This document shows, in pieces, positions 1-9,630 of a stretch of 64,000 bases of DNA (positions are counted from its first letter, which is position 1; each line of letters opens with the position of its first letter). The DNA comes from Okibacterium fritillariae (GTDB lineage Bacteria; Actinomycetota; Actinomycetes; Actinomycetales; Microbacteriaceae). A model generated the notes under the pieces. That model saw only the letters and a list, made by a program, of their open reading frames with translations, ran no database searches and was not told the DNA's origin. Position numbers and translations under genes: made by a program. The stretch covers positions 1,178,001 through 1,242,000 of the forward strand of contig NZ_FUZP01000001.1 in assembly GCF_900167575.1 (NCBI RefSeq), given 5' to 3'.

Positions 1-2116
1 CATCACGTCGCCCGGTCAGATGGGCGCCGACGTCGCCGCGGGCACCACGCAGCGCTTCGGCGTGCCGCTCGGCTTCGGCGGACCCCACGCCGGTTACCTC
101 GCGGTGCGCTCGGGCCTCGAGCGTCAGCTGCCCGGCCGCCTCGTCGGTGTCTCGAAGGATGCCGACGGCCACCCCGCCTACCGCCTCAGCCTGCAGGCGC
201 GCGAACAGCACATCCGCCGCGAGAAGGCCACGTCCAACGTGTGCACCGCTCAGGTTCTGCTGGCCGTCATGGCCGGCATGTATGCGGTCTACCACGGCCC
301 GGATGGCATCAAGCGCATCGCGAACGAGGTCGGCACGTGGGCTGCCACCCTTGCATCGCTGCTCGAGGCCGAGGGTTTCGAGACCGTGCACGCCGACTTC
401 TTCGACACGGTCCAGATCCGCGTCCCTAACGGAGCCGACGGGGTCATCGAACGCGCCAGCGCCGCCGGCATCAACCTGTGGAAGGCCGGCGATACCGTCG
501 TGCAGGTCTCGGTCGACGAGACGACCACGCTCGACGACGTCCTCTCCGTGGTCCGCGCTGTCCGCGACGTGCGCGAGATGTACTTCGCGTTCGTCCCGCG
601 CCCGGCCCGCGTGCCCGAAGCCCTCCGCCGCGCCACGCCCTTCCTCACGCACCAGGTCTTCAACGCGCACCACTCCGAGACCGCCATGATGCGCTACCTC
701 AAGACGCTGGCCGACCGCGACTATGCGCTCGACCGCGGCATGATCCCGCTGGGCTCCTGCACCATGAAGCTCAACGCGGCCACCGAGATGGAAGCCGTCT
801 CCTGGCCCGAGTTCGCGGGTCTGCACCCCTTCGCCCCCGAGGCGCAGGTCGAGGGCAGCCTGAAGCTCATCGCGCAGCTCGAGGACTGGCTCGCCGAGCT
901 CACGGGCTATGACACGGTCTCGCTGCAGCCCAACGCGGGCAGCCAGGGCGAATTGGCGGGCCTGCTCGCCATCCGCGGCTACCACCTGTCCCGCGGCGAC
1001 GAGGCCCGCACGGTCTGCCTCATCCCGCAGAGCGCGCACGGCACCAATGCGGCCTCGGCCGTGCTCGCCGGCATGCGCGTGGTCGTCGTGGCGTGCGACG
1101 AGCTCGGCAACGTCGACCTCGACGACCTGCGCGCCAAGATCGCCGAGCACGCCGACACGTTGGCCGCGCTCATGGTCACCTACCCGTCCACCCACGGCGT
1201 CTACGAGCACGAGATCCAGGCGATCACGGATGCCGTGCACGACGCCGGCGGTCAGGTCTACGTCGACGGCGCCAACCTCAACGCCCTGCTCGGCTATGCC
1301 AAGTTCGGATCGTTCGGCGGAGACGTCTCGCACCTCAACCTGCACAAGACGTTCTGCATCCCGCACGGTGGCGGCGGCCCCGGTGTCGGGCCCGTCGCGG
1401 CCAAGGCGCACCTCGCGCCGTTCCTGCCGGGCCACCCGTTCGCGCAGCGCAACGAGCACTCGGGCTACACGCACGATGGGGGAGCGGTCTCGGCTGCGCC
1501 CTTCGGTTCGTCGAGCATCCTGCCGATCTCGTGGGCATACGTGCGCATGATGGGCCTCGAGGGCCTCACACAGGCAACGGGGGCCGCGGTTCTCGCCGCC
1601 AACTACGTCGCCGCACGCCTGGCCCCGCACTATCCGGTGCTCTACGCCGGTGACGCGGGTCTCGTGGCGCACGAGTGCATCCTCGACCTGCGTCCGCTCA
1701 AAGAGGCAACGGGCATCAGCAACGACGACGTGGCCAAGCGTCTCGTCGACTACGGCTTCCACGCGCCCACCATGTCGTTCCCCGTCGCGGGCACGCTCAT
1801 GGTCGAGCCCACCGAGAGCGAAGACCTGGCCGAGATCGACCGCTTCATCGACGCCATGATCGCCATCAAGCAGGAGGCCGACAAGGTCGCCGCGGGGGAG
1901 TGGCCGGCCGACGACAACCCGCTCGTCAACGCCCCGCACACCGCGCGTTCGGTGATCGAGGGCGAGTGGCAGCACGCCTACACGCGTGAGGATGCCGTCT
2001 ACCCCGTGTCCACGCTCATCCGCGGCAAATACTGGCCGCCGGTTCGACGCATCGACCAGGCGTTCGGCGACCGCAACCTCGTGTGCGCCTGCCCGCCGCC
2101 CGAGGCCTTCGCCTAA
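1..2116 (+). CDS. gcvP: Glycine dehydrogenase (decarboxylating), P-protein, 3' part
   Basis: PLP enzyme of the glycine cleavage system; it decarboxylates glycine and passes the aminomethyl group to the lipoyl H-protein. The reading frame is already open at base 2, so about 704 residues of a protein normally near 950-970 are present and the N-terminal quarter lies outside the window. The visible part starts in the first half ([20 protein letters not shown]) and includes the second half with the PLP-lysine region ([20 protein letters not shown]). No disruption is seen. It is followed by a hairpin terminator and a gene on the other strand, so it is the last gene of its unit; gcvT/gcvH would be expected upstream, but I cannot see them. 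Confidence 0.97.
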   Translation, partial: ITSPGQMGADVAAGTTQRFGVPLGFGGPHAGYLAVRSGLERQLPGRLVGVSKDADGHPAYRLSLQAREQHIRREKATSNVCTAQVLLAVMAGMYAVYHGPDGIKRIANEVGTWAATLASLLEAEGFETVHADFFDTVQIRVPNGADGVIERASAAGINLWKAGDTVVQVSVDETTTLDDVLSVVRAVRDVREMYFAFVPRPARVPEALRRATPFLTHQVFNAHHSETAMMRYLKTLADRDYALDRGMIPLGSCTMKLNAATEMEAVSWPEFAGLHPFAPEAQVEGSLKLIAQLEDWLAELTGYDTVSLQPNAGSQGELAGLLAIRGYHLSRGDEARTVCLIPQSAHGTNAASAVLAGMRVVVVACDELGNVDLDDLRAKIAEHADTLAALMVTYPSTHGVYEHEIQAITDAVHDAGGQVYVDGANLNALLGYAKFGSFGGDVSHLNLHKTFCIPHGGGGPGVGPVAAKAHLAPFLPGHPFAQRNEHSGYTHDGGAVSAAPFGSSSILPISWAYVRMMGLEGLTQATGAAVLAANYVAARLAPHYPVLYAGDAGLVAHECILDLRPLKEATGISNDDVAKRLVDYGFHAPTMSFPVAGTLMVEPTESEDLAEIDRFIDAMIAIKQEADKVAAGEWPADDNPLVNAPHTARSVIEGEWQHAYTREDAVYPVSTLIRGKYWPPVRRIDQAFGDRNLVCACPPPEAFA

Positions 2117-2136
2117 CAGTTCCCGCCCTCACGACA

Positions 2137-2174
2137 CGAAGGGCCGCCCATCCCCACGGATGAGCGGCCCTTCG
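2137..2174 (+). terminator. Rho-independent-type hairpin after gcvP
   Basis: Perfect 11-bp arms (2137-2147 and 2164-2174) with a smaller inner catcc/ggatg pairing. No clear T-run, as is common in high-GC actinobacteria. It sits between the convergent gcvP and the CPBP protease gene and can serve both. Confidence 0.7.
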
Positions 2175-2213
2175 CCGTTTCCTGCTCATCCGCTCACGCG
2201 AACGACCCCGCCG

Positions 2214-3065
2214 TCACGACCCGACGGTGAAGATGCCGGGCCACCACGCCGCGGCCAACGGGTACCCCACGAACGACACGATGTCGATGATCGCGTGCGC
2301 CACCACGAGCGGCATCACGCGTCCCCAGCGCTGATAGCACCACCCGAAAACCACGCCCATCACGACGTTGCCGACGAACGGCCCCACGCCCTGATACAGG
2401 TGATAACTGCCGCGCAACAGGCTCGTCGACAGGATGATCGACCATGTGTTCCACCCCAGCTGCCGCAGCTTCTCGAACAGGTAGGCCACCACGATGACCT
2501 CCTCCTGCAACCCGGCGCGAATGGCCGAGAAGATGAGCATCGGGATGGTCCACCAGTAGCCCTCGAGGGGTGCGGCGTTCACGGCCACGGTGAGCCCCAG
2601 CATCCGCCCCACCGCATAGAACGCGATGCCCGGCACCCCGATCACGGCGAGCAGCAGCAGGCCACGTCCGAGATCGCGCCCGGGCTGGGTGAGGTCGAGC
2701 CCCACGCGCCGAAATGCGCTGCGCCCCGGCCGCCACAGCAGATACAACGCCAGGGCAACGGGCACGAGCGCGAAGAACAGCGACAGGAATTGGTAGGTGA
2801 AGTCGAGCCATTCTCGGGGCGACTGACTGCTGTTGAGCGATGTGCTCGACCCCGCCAACGTCTTGCCGGCCGTCACGATCGACAGCAGCGACACGATCGA
2901 ATACACCGCGGATGCCCCGAGCGACAAGCCCAGCACGATCGCGATCTCCCACCACACCCGCGCTCGCTCTCCGGGCAGGGCCGCACGCCCCTCGAAAAGC
3001 CTCTGTCGCCCGGTAACGGCGGGGTGAACGGGAGGCAGATTTTCCCGCGCTTCACTGTTCATCAT
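2214..3065 (-). CDS. CPBP family intramembrane glutamic-type protease (CAAX-like)
   Basis: About 283 residues with several hydrophobic segments and the CPBP (PF02517, Abi/CAAX) pattern: an EE pair in LQEEVIVVAYLF, a His in LLRGSYH and a later HAIID motif. The canonical EExxxR arginine is Val here. These residues would form the membrane-embedded active site, but natural substrates are unknown for most bacterial members. The start is the tandem ATGATG at 3065/3062; the frame stays open far upstream through the antisense of the next gene, which I do not accept as coding. It is divergent from the peptide-importer lipoprotein gene, with 210 bases of relatively AT-rich DNA between them. Confidence 0.85.
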   Translation of the reverse strand: MMNSEARENLPPVHPAVTGRQRLFEGRAALPGERARVWWEIAIVLGLSLGASAVYSIVSLLSIVTAGKTLAGSSTSLNSSQSPREWLDFTYQFLSLFFALVPVALALYLLWRPGRSAFRRVGLDLTQPGRDLGRGLLLLAVIGVPGIAFYAVGRMLGLTVAVNAAPLEGYWWTIPMLIFSAIRAGLQEEVIVVAYLFEKLRQLGWNTWSIILSTSLLRGSYHLYQGVGPFVGNVVMGVVFGWCYQRWGRVMPLVVAHAIIDIVSFVGYPLAAAWWPGIFTVGS

Positions 3066-3275
3066 TGCGAGCCCCGCTCTTTCTGTGTGGTGGATGTCGG
3101 TACGCCGCACATTTTGTGCGCAACGTGCAAAATTCCGGCAATCGCGTTTCCGGTGTGTAACGATTCGCAGCTTGCGTTTGGAAATTCGAGAGCCGCTACT
3201 TATCGTCATTCTTATCCAGCACGCCAGCCAGGGCATAACTCTGTCCGGCGTTGCATCCATTGCACAGGAGGAACA

Positions 3276-4895
3276 TTGAGAATCAACCGCATCGGCCTGA
3301 CGGCCGTGGCGCTGGTCGCAGCAGGGGCTTTGACCCTGACCGGCTGCTCCGGTGGAGGCACAACCGACAGCAAGCCGTCGGCCAACGCATCCGCGATCAT
3401 CACCACCAACGGCAGCGAGCCCCAGAACCCGCTCATCCCCACCAACACCAACGAAGTTGGCGGCGGCAAGATCCTGGACGCGATCTTCGCGGGCCTCGTC
3501 TACTACGACGCCGATGGCAAGCCGGTCAACGACATGGCTGAGTCGATCGACACCGATGACTCGCAGACCTTCACCATCAAGTTGAAGGAAGGCAACACCT
3601 TCACCAACGGTGAAGACGTCACCGCCCAGAACTTCGTCGACGCCTGGAACTACGGCGCCGCCCTCGACAACAAGCAGCTCTCGAGCTACTTCTTCGAAGA
3701 CATCGAAGGCTTCAGCTACGACGAGAACGTCGCCACGCTGTCCGGCCTCAAGGTCGTCGACGACACCACCTTCACGGTCACGCTGAAGCAGCCCACGGCT
3801 GACTTCCCGCTGCGCCTCGGCTACTCGGCCTTCTACCCGCTGCCCAAGGCTGCGTTCGAAGACATCGACGCCTTCGGCCAGAACCCGATCGGCAACGGCC
3901 CGTACAAGCTCGACGGCGAAGGCGCGTGGAAGCACGACGAGTCCATCGCCCTCGTGAAGAACGACGACTACAAGGGTGGACGCGAGGTGAAGAACGGTGG
4001 TCTCACCATCACGTTCTACGCTCAGCAGGACGCCGCGTACTCCGACCTCATCGCCGGCAACCTCGACATCCTCGACGCCATCCCGGACTCCGCTTTCGGT
4101 TCCTACGAGAGCGACCTGGGCGACCGTGCCGTCAACCAGGCTGCGGCCATCTTCCAGTCCTTCGCCATCCCGGAGCGCCTCGAGCACTTCTCGGGTGAAG
4201 AGGGCAAGCTGCGTCGCCAGGCCATCTCCATGGCCATCAACCGCGACGAGATCACCAAGGTCATCTTCCAGGACACCCGCACCCCGGCCAAGGACTTCAC
4301 GTCCCCGGTCATCGATGGCTTCTCGGAAGACATCAAGGGCAACGAGGTCCTGACGTTCGACGCCAAGAAGGCCAAGGAACTCTGGGACCAGGCCGACGCC
4401 ATCTCCCCGTGGACCGGCACCTTCCAGATCGCGTACAACGCTGACGGTGGACACCAGGGTTGGGTCGACGCCGTGTCGAACCAGCTGAAGAACACGCTCA
4501 AGATCGACGCGTCCGGCGCTCCCTCGCCGACCTTCGCCGAGGTCCGCACCGCGATCACCGACCGCACCATTAAGACCGCGTTCCGCACCGGATGGCAGGC
4601 CGACTACCCGGGTCTGTTCAACTTCCTCGGCCCGCTGTACGCAACCAACGCCGGCTCCAACGACGGTGACTACTCGAACCCCGAGTTCGACGCGCTGCTG
4701 AAGAAGGGCCAGGGCGAAACCTCTGAAGAGGCCGCCAACAAGGACTTCCAGGACGCTCAGGCGATCCTCATGGAAGACCTGCCCGTCATCCCCCTCTGGT
4801 ACGCCAACGTCAACGGTGGCTACGGCGAGGATGTCGACAACGTCAAGTTCGGCTGGAACTCCGTTCCGCTCTACTATGACGTGACCAAGGGCTAG
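3276..4895 (+). CDS. Peptide ABC transporter substrate-binding lipoprotein (SBP_bac_5 family)
   Basis: Extracytoplasmic oligo/dipeptide receptor of the importer encoded by the following three genes. A TTG start at 3276 sits five bases after AGGAG; no in-frame ATG is near. The 539-residue product opens with a signal peptide and lipobox (ALTLTGC), so the mature protein should be lipid-anchored at Cys24, followed by a Gly/Ser linker. The body matches SBP_bac_5 (NEVGGGKILDAIFAGLVYYD, then NPIGNGPYKL near residue 210). The frame continues to 1986 upstream, but that stretch is antisense to the CPBP gene. A strong hairpin follows the stop, so this gene may be expressed more strongly than the permeases. 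Confidence 0.95.
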   Translation: MRINRIGLTAVALVAAGALTLTGCSGGGTTDSKPSANASAIITTNGSEPQNPLIPTNTNEVGGGKILDAIFAGLVYYDADGKPVNDMAESIDTDDSQTFTIKLKEGNTFTNGEDVTAQNFVDAWNYGAALDNKQLSSYFFEDIEGFSYDENVATLSGLKVVDDTTFTVTLKQPTADFPLRLGYSAFYPLPKAAFEDIDAFGQNPIGNGPYKLDGEGAWKHDESIALVKNDDYKGGREVKNGGLTITFYAQQDAAYSDLIAGNLDILDAIPDSAFGSYESDLGDRAVNQAAAIFQSFAIPERLEHFSGEEGKLRRQAISMAINRDEITKVIFQDTRTPAKDFTSPVIDGFSEDIKGNEVLTFDAKKAKELWDQADAISPWTGTFQIAYNADGGHQGWVDAVSNQLKNTLKIDASGAPSPTFAEVRTAITDRTIKTAFRTGWQADYPGLFNFLGPLYATNAGSNDGDYSNPEFDALLKKGQGETSEEAANKDFQDAQAILMEDLPVIPLWYANVNGGYGEDVDNVKFGWNSVPLYYDVTKG

Positions 4896-4939
4896 TAGTA
4901 GTCTGACGGTTTGACCGTCACGTTCCACCAGCTAGCGAT

Positions 4940-4971
4940 GTGGGGCGGCAGCTTACCCGCTGCCGCCCCAC
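4940..4971 (+). terminator. Intra-operon hairpin (attenuator / mRNA 3' stabiliser)
   Basis: Perfect 13-bp GC-rich stem (4940-4952 with 4959-4971) and a 6-base loop, without T-run, in the 162-base gap between the binding-protein gene and the first permease. In ABC operons such hairpins commonly stabilise the receptor message and reduce read-through. Confidence 0.65.
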
Positions 4972-5057
4972 GACGCGTCCGCCACCAGCGGCGCAATCGC
5001 CCTCAAAGATAGGTTCAACTTCACATGAGTAAGCACCAAGGAACGGCGAGCTAGGAT

Positions 5058-5987
5058 ATGGCCCGATATATCCTGTTCCGCCTCCTGCAGGCGATCCCAG
5101 TCTTGCTGGGAACAACGTTCTTGATTTATTTCATGGTCTTCGCCATGCCCGGAGACCCGCTGTTGGCGCTCTTCGGCGACAAGACCCCCAACCCCGCACT
5201 GCTCGAGCAGCTGCGTGAGCAATACCACTTGAACGAACCGTTCTTCGTTCAGTACCTCTACTACCTCGGCGGCATCTTCCGCTTCGACTTCGGCGTCTCT
5301 TACTCCGGTCAGCCGGTCACCGAGATCCTGGCGCAGACCTTCCCGGTCACCATTCGCCTCGCCATCCTCGCCCTCCTGTTCGAGATGATCGCCGGCATCC
5401 TGATCGGCCTCGTCTCGGGAATCCGCAAGGGCGGCATTTTCGACGCGAGCGCGCTCGTCGTCAGCCTGATCCTCATCTCGCTGCCGATCTTCGTCACGGC
5501 GTTCCTGGGCCAGTACTTCCTGGGCATCGCGCTCGGATGGTTCCGGCCGACCGTCGGCGCGGGTGCACCCATACAAGACCTGATACTCCCGGCCCTCGTG
5601 CTGGCGAGCATCAGCTTCGCGCAGATCGTGCGCCTGACGCGCTCCTCGGTCATCGAGACCAAGAACCTCGACTTCGTGCGCACCGCGTACAGCAAGGGTC
5701 TCTCCTCGAAGCGCATCGTCCCCGTGCACATCCTGCGCAACTCCCTGATCCCCGTCGTCACCTACCTGGGTACCGACTTCGGTGTTCTGCTGGTGGGCGC
5801 CACCGTGACCGAGGGCATCTTCAACGTGCCCGGTGTCGGTCGCACGCTCTACCAGGCCATCCTGAAGGGTGAAGGACCCACCGTCGTGTCATTCGTCACC
5901 GTCATGGTCCTGATCTACCTGGTCGTCAACCTCTTAGTCGATCTGCTCTACGCAGTGCTCGACCCAAGGATCCGTTATGCCAAATAG
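5058..5987 (+). CDS. Peptide ABC transporter permease, DppB/OppB type
   Basis: 309-residue inner-membrane permease. It begins MARYILFRLLQAIPVLLGTT, the typical DppB opening with the first membrane helix, then an extracytoplasmic segment (MPGDPLLALFG), and ends NLLVDLLYAVLDPRIRYAK, a signature of this subfamily. The EAA-type cytoplasmic loop that contacts the ATPase is around RTAYSKGLSSKRIVPVHILR (near residues 213-235). The ATG overlaps no good Shine-Dalgarno sequence (AAGGA is 15 bases upstream), so translation may be modest. The 3' end overlaps the next permease by 11 bases, which implies co-translation. Confidence 0.95.
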   Translation: MARYILFRLLQAIPVLLGTTFLIYFMVFAMPGDPLLALFGDKTPNPALLEQLREQYHLNEPFFVQYLYYLGGIFRFDFGVSYSGQPVTEILAQTFPVTIRLAILALLFEMIAGILIGLVSGIRKGGIFDASALVVSLILISLPIFVTAFLGQYFLGIALGWFRPTVGAGAPIQDLILPALVLASISFAQIVRLTRSSVIETKNLDFVRTAYSKGLSSKRIVPVHILRNSLIPVVTYLGTDFGVLLVGATVTEGIFNVPGVGRTLYQAILKGEGPTVVSFVTVMVLIYLVVNLLVDLLYAVLDPRIRYAK

Positions 5988-6933
5988 CACACAGAAGCCC
6001 TCACCCGGGCACTTCGTCGCGCCGCTCGAGGAGACCCCTCTCGTCGCCATCGACTCCGTCAAAACCGACGGCAAGCCGTCCAACCTCTGGATCGACGCCT
6101 GGCGCGATCTGCGGGGCCGCCCGATGTTCTGGATCTCGTCCGTCATCATCCTGCTCGTCGTGGTCGTCGCTCTGTTCCCCGGTCTGTTCACGCAGACCGC
6201 GCCGAACGACAACTGCGAGCTGTCGAACAGCAACGCGGGCCCGAGCGAGGGTCACATCCTGGGCTTCACGCGCCAGGGTTGCGACGTCTTCGCGCGCATC
6301 ATCTACGGCACGTCGACGTCGCTCTCGGTCGGCATCATCGTGACCGTGCTGGTGTTCACGCTCGGCATCCTGTTCGGTGCGTTCGCCGGTTTCTACGGTG
6401 GATGGATCGACGCCGTCCTGTCGCGCGCCGGTGACATCTTCTTCTCGATTCCTTACATCCTCGCGGCCGTCGTGATCATGTCGGTCTTCTCCTCGAACCG
6501 CAACGTGTGGGTGATCTCGCTCGCCATCGGAATCTTCGCCTGGCCGGCGACGGCCCGTGTGCTCCGGTCGGAGATCCTGCGGGTGAAGAACGCCGACTAC
6601 GTCACGGCCGCAACGGCCATCGGCGTCAAGCGCTTCAACATCCTGTGGAAGCACGTGCTGCCCAACTCGATCGCCCCCGTCATCGTCATCACCACGATCT
6701 CGCTGGCGTCGGCCATCGTCGCCGAGGCGACGCTGTCCTTCCTGGGTGTCGGACTGCCCTCGAGCGTCATGTCCTGGGGTAACGACATCGGCCAGGCCCA
6801 GACCACTCTGCGCCAGGCCCCCCAGGTGCTGATCTACCCGTCACTCGCTCTGTCGCTCACGGTTCTCGCCTTCATCATGCTCGGTGAGACCGTCCGCGAC
6901 GCACTCGACCCGAAGGCGAGGGCACTGCGATGA
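5977..6933 (+). CDS. Peptide ABC transporter permease, DppC/OppC type
   Basis: 318-residue partner permease. Cytoplasmic N-tail of about 50 residues, first membrane helix around ISSVIILLVVVVALFPG, then the conserved start of the permease domain (LGFTRQGCDVFARIIYGTST), an EAA loop (AATAIGVKRFNILWKHVLPN) and the C-terminal DALDPKAR motif typical of DppC. It overlaps the preceding permease by 11 bases and the ATPase gene by 4 (ATGA), so stoichiometric expression is expected. With DppB it forms the heterodimeric peptide channel. Confidence 0.95.
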   Translation: MPNSTQKPSPGHFVAPLEETPLVAIDSVKTDGKPSNLWIDAWRDLRGRPMFWISSVIILLVVVVALFPGLFTQTAPNDNCELSNSNAGPSEGHILGFTRQGCDVFARIIYGTSTSLSVGIIVTVLVFTLGILFGAFAGFYGGWIDAVLSRAGDIFFSIPYILAAVVIMSVFSSNRNVWVISLAIGIFAWPATARVLRSEILRVKNADYVTAATAIGVKRFNILWKHVLPNSIAPVIVITTISLASAIVAEATLSFLGVGLPSSVMSWGNDIGQAQTTLRQAPQVLIYPSLALSLTVLAFIMLGETVRDALDPKARALR

Positions 6934-8645
6934 CCGAACCACTCCTCCAGATCAAGAACCTCGACGTCTCCTTCCGCACGCAAGACGGTGAGGTGAAGGC
7001 TGTCCGCAGCGCGAACCTCACGCTCAACGCGGGCCAGACCCTCGCGATCGTCGGTGAATCCGGCTCGGGCAAGTCGACGACGGCCTCGGCCATCATCAAC
7101 CTGCTCCCCGGCAGCGGCAAGATCACGGGTGGCGAGATCTTCTTCGACGGTGTCGACCTCACCAAGGTCTCCGAGAAGAAGATGGAAGACATCCGCGGAA
7201 GCCAGATCGGTTTCGTGCCGCAAGACCCGATGTCGAACCTCAACCCGGTGTGGAACATCGGCTTCCAGGTCGAAGAAGCGGTTCGCGCCAACGGCATCGC
7301 CAAGGGCCGCAAAGACGTCAAGAAGCGCGCCATCGAGGTGCTGAAAGAGGCCGGTCTCTCGGATGCCGAGCGCCGCCTCAAGCAGTACCCGCACCAGTTC
7401 TCGGGCGGCATGCGTCAGCGCGTGCTCATCGGCATGGGCCTCGCCGCCAACCCGAAGCTGCTGATCGCCGACGAGCCCACCTCGGCTCTCGACGTCACGG
7501 TGCAGCGCGTCATCCTCGACCACCTCGAGACGCTCACGCGCGACTCGAACACGGCCGTGATCTTCATCACGCACGACCTCGGGCTCGCTGCAGAGCGCGC
7601 CGAGCAGCTCGTCGTGATGTACAAGGGTCAGGTCGTCGAGTCGGGTCCGTCGGTCGAGATCCTGCAGAACCCGCTGCACCCCTACACGCAGCGGCTGGTG
7701 GCCGCAGCGCCCAGCCTGGCGTCGCGCCGCATCCAGGCCACCGGTGCCGACCTCGTCGACATCGAGCACCGCCCCGAAGCCGACAGCAACCTCGACCTCA
7801 TCGCCCAGGCGGCTTCGCGGGCCGAGGCGCAGAAGGCCGAAGGTCACCGCGGCAACGCGATCGTGGTCGACGACGTCACCAAGGTGTTCAAGATCCGTCA
7901 GGGCTCCGGCCGGTCGATCGACTTCACCGCGGTCGACAAGGTCAGCTTCACGGTCGAGCGCGGCACCACCACGGCGCTCGTCGGCGAGTCCGGTTCGGGC
8001 AAGTCGACCGTGGCCAAGATGCTGCTGAAGCTCGAAGAGGCCACATCGGGCAACATCGTCATCGACGGCGACACCATCAACGGGCTCAAGGGTCGCGAAC
8101 TGCTGGCGCTGCGTCGCCGCATGCAACCCGTGTTCCAAGACCCGTATGGCTCGCTCAACCCGCTGCAGTCGATCGGCAACATCATCTCCGAGCCGCTGCG
8201 CGTGCACAAGGTGGGCGACCGCAAGACGCAGCGCGCCCGCGTGAAGGAGCTGCTCGACCAGGTGTCGCTGCCGCAGATGGTGGTCTCGCGCTACCCGAAC
8301 GAGTTGTCCGGCGGACAGCGCCAGCGCATCGCCATCGCGCGTGCACTGGCCCTGAAGCCCGACATCGTCATCCTCGACGAGGCCGTCTCGGCGCTCGACG
8401 TGCTCGTGCAGGCGCAGATCCTCCAGCTGCTCGCCGAGCTGCAGGAAGAGCTGAAGCTCACGTATCTGTTCATCACCCACGACCTCGCGGTCGTGCGCGT
8501 GATCGCAGACAACGTGGCCGTCATGCAGTCCGGCAAGATCGTCGAAGCCGCGACCACCGACGAGGTGTTCGAGAACCCGCAGCAGGAGTACACCAAGGCG
8601 CTTCTCGAGGCCATCCCGGGAGCTGGCATCCAGCTCGGGATTTAG
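6930..8645 (+). CDS. Peptide ABC transporter ATP-binding protein, fused DppD-DppF type
   Basis: 571-residue protein with two complete nucleotide-binding domains, so it replaces the separate DppD and DppF subunits. NBD1: Walker A GESGSGKST near residue 49, Q-loop VPQDPMSNLNP, signature FSGGMRQRV, Walker B LLIADEPTSALD. NBD2: Walker A GESGSGKST near residue 352, signature LSGGQRQRI, Walker B IVILDEAVSALD. In NBD2 the usual EPT after Walker B is EAV; the catalytic Glu is kept. The oligopeptide C-terminal element (NPLHPYTQRLVAAAP) follows NBD1. Starts with an ATGA overlap on the DppC gene; last gene of the operon. Confidence 0.95.
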   Translation: MTEPLLQIKNLDVSFRTQDGEVKAVRSANLTLNAGQTLAIVGESGSGKSTTASAIINLLPGSGKITGGEIFFDGVDLTKVSEKKMEDIRGSQIGFVPQDPMSNLNPVWNIGFQVEEAVRANGIAKGRKDVKKRAIEVLKEAGLSDAERRLKQYPHQFSGGMRQRVLIGMGLAANPKLLIADEPTSALDVTVQRVILDHLETLTRDSNTAVIFITHDLGLAAERAEQLVVMYKGQVVESGPSVEILQNPLHPYTQRLVAAAPSLASRRIQATGADLVDIEHRPEADSNLDLIAQAASRAEAQKAEGHRGNAIVVDDVTKVFKIRQGSGRSIDFTAVDKVSFTVERGTTTALVGESGSGKSTVAKMLLKLEEATSGNIVIDGDTINGLKGRELLALRRRMQPVFQDPYGSLNPLQSIGNIISEPLRVHKVGDRKTQRARVKELLDQVSLPQMVVSRYPNELSGGQRQRIAIARALALKPDIVILDEAVSALDVLVQAQILQLLAELQEELKLTYLFITHDLAVVRVIADNVAVMQSGKIVEAATTDEVFENPQQEYTKALLEAIPGAGIQLGI

Positions 8646-8696
8646 TCCCGTTCGATCGGTAAGCTGCCACGCCGCAGACACCGTATCGACACACGA

Positions 8697-8735
8697 AAAG
8701 GCCGGGCCGCGACATCACGTCGCGGCCCGGCCTTT
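8697..8735 (+). terminator. Terminator after the peptide ABC operon
   Basis: A 16-bp perfect stem (8697-8712 and 8720-8735) with a 7-base loop whose right arm ends CCTTT. It lies between convergent genes and is likely bidirectional. Confidence 0.8.
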
Positions 8736-8748
8736 CGCGTCGACGGGT

Positions 8749-9474
8749 CTAGAGCAGCGTCGAGACGCCCGCCGTGATGGCGCACCAGATGACGATCGCG
8801 ACCGAAACACCGACAGCCAGGCCATCCACGTGCGCTTGCGGCACAGCCTGACCCGGTGACGCCGCCTGACCCGGTGACGACGAGGGGGAGACCTTCTTCG
8901 AGGTGCTCGTGCTCCAGGCGCGGCGCACCTTGTCGACCACCGACTGCGTGGTGGGAGTGGAGGCCGAACGCCCACGCCGATCGGCCATGGTGCGGCGGCC
9001 GTCTCGCGGGGCCTCGGCGTTGTCGCGCACGATCGTGACTCCGGCGGCGTCGCCCGACACGGACGCCTTGCCGAGACCACCCGTCGGCGCTCCCCAGCTG
9101 ACGAGGGAGCGACCATCCGTGAGTTCGACGACGAGCTGGAAGCGGTCGGTCAGGCGCGACACGGCGGCCCAGGGAATGTCGTGCACGCGGAACACGTTGT
9201 GAACCACGAGCCGATCGGGCCGCACGGTCACGCTCGGCCGCACCAGAACCACCCACGTGCCCCACAGCACGAGGGCCATCCAGGGCAGCGCCAGAAGCAC
9301 GAAACCCCACGCGCCGCGCACCACGGCGTCGCCCAGGAAGAACACCGTCAGAATCGCGAGAAAACCCCAGATCCACCACGACGAACGCGTGCGAATGCGC
9401 ACAAAACGGTCATCAGATCGGGATGCAGCGGGCGCCTTGTCGGCGGAATGGTCGGGGTTCTGTGCAGGGGTCAC
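8749..9474 (-). CDS. PH-domain-like (bPH) membrane protein
   Basis: About 241 residues. A short hydrophilic N-tail is followed by two adjacent hydrophobic helices (WWIWGFLAILTVFFLGDAV; LLALPWMALVLWGTWVVLV), then a region that reads like a bacterial PH (YdbS/bPH2-like) domain with VTVRPDRLVVHNVFRVHDIP and a WAAVSRL strand, a Ser/Lys-rich linker and a C-terminal membrane helix. Function unknown; such proteins often sit at the membrane in stress or division roles. I chose GTG 9474 because GAGG lies five bases upstream; GTG 9504 in the same frame is an alternative. The much longer open frame upstream (to 11121) is antisense to typA. Confidence 0.75.
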   Translation of the reverse strand: MTPAQNPDHSADKAPAASRSDDRFVRIRTRSSWWIWGFLAILTVFFLGDAVVRGAWGFVLLALPWMALVLWGTWVVLVRPSVTVRPDRLVVHNVFRVHDIPWAAVSRLTDRFQLVVELTDGRSLVSWGAPTGGLGKASVSGDAAGVTIVRDNAEAPRDGRRTMADRRGRSASTPTTQSVVDKVRRAWSTSTSKKVSPSSSPGQAASPGQAVPQAHVDGLAVGVSVAIVIWCAITAGVSTLL

Positions 9475-9526
9475 GATGTCCTCGGCTCGGCGTCTTGCGG
9501 TCACGCCATCGTACCTAGCCGTTAAT

Positions 9527-9554
9527 TTGGACAGGTACAGTAGAATGGTATTTT
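9527..9554 (+). promoter_or_regulatory. Candidate typA promoter
   Basis: -35 TTGGAC (9527-9532), 16-base spacer, -10 TATTTT (9549-9554); leaves a 5' leader of about 70 bases before typA. TAGAAT at 9541 is a competing -10. Confidence 0.4.
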
Positions 9555-9630
9555 GGGCCACTTCTGGCACTACCATCCACTTTCGTCGTGTGAGAATCCA
9601 CGCGGCACACACCCGGTAAGGAATCTCTTC

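Noticed and set aside
1986-3275. Open reading frame upstream of and in frame with the peptide-binding lipoprotein
   Set aside because: It is antisense to the CPBP gene and the 3' end of gcvP; the lipoprotein signal and the AGGAG-TTG start at 3276 define the real protein.
3066-3275. Riboswitch in the AT-richer region before the peptide importer
   Set aside because: No recognisable aptamer core; TTGCGT (3172) and TACTTA (3197) are only a weak promoter guess with 19-base spacing.
3066-4928. 620-codon open frame on the minus strand over the binding-protein gene
   Set aside because: Composition is Val/Asp/Glu/Arg-rich shadow coding typical of the complementary frame of GC-rich genes; no family is recognisable.
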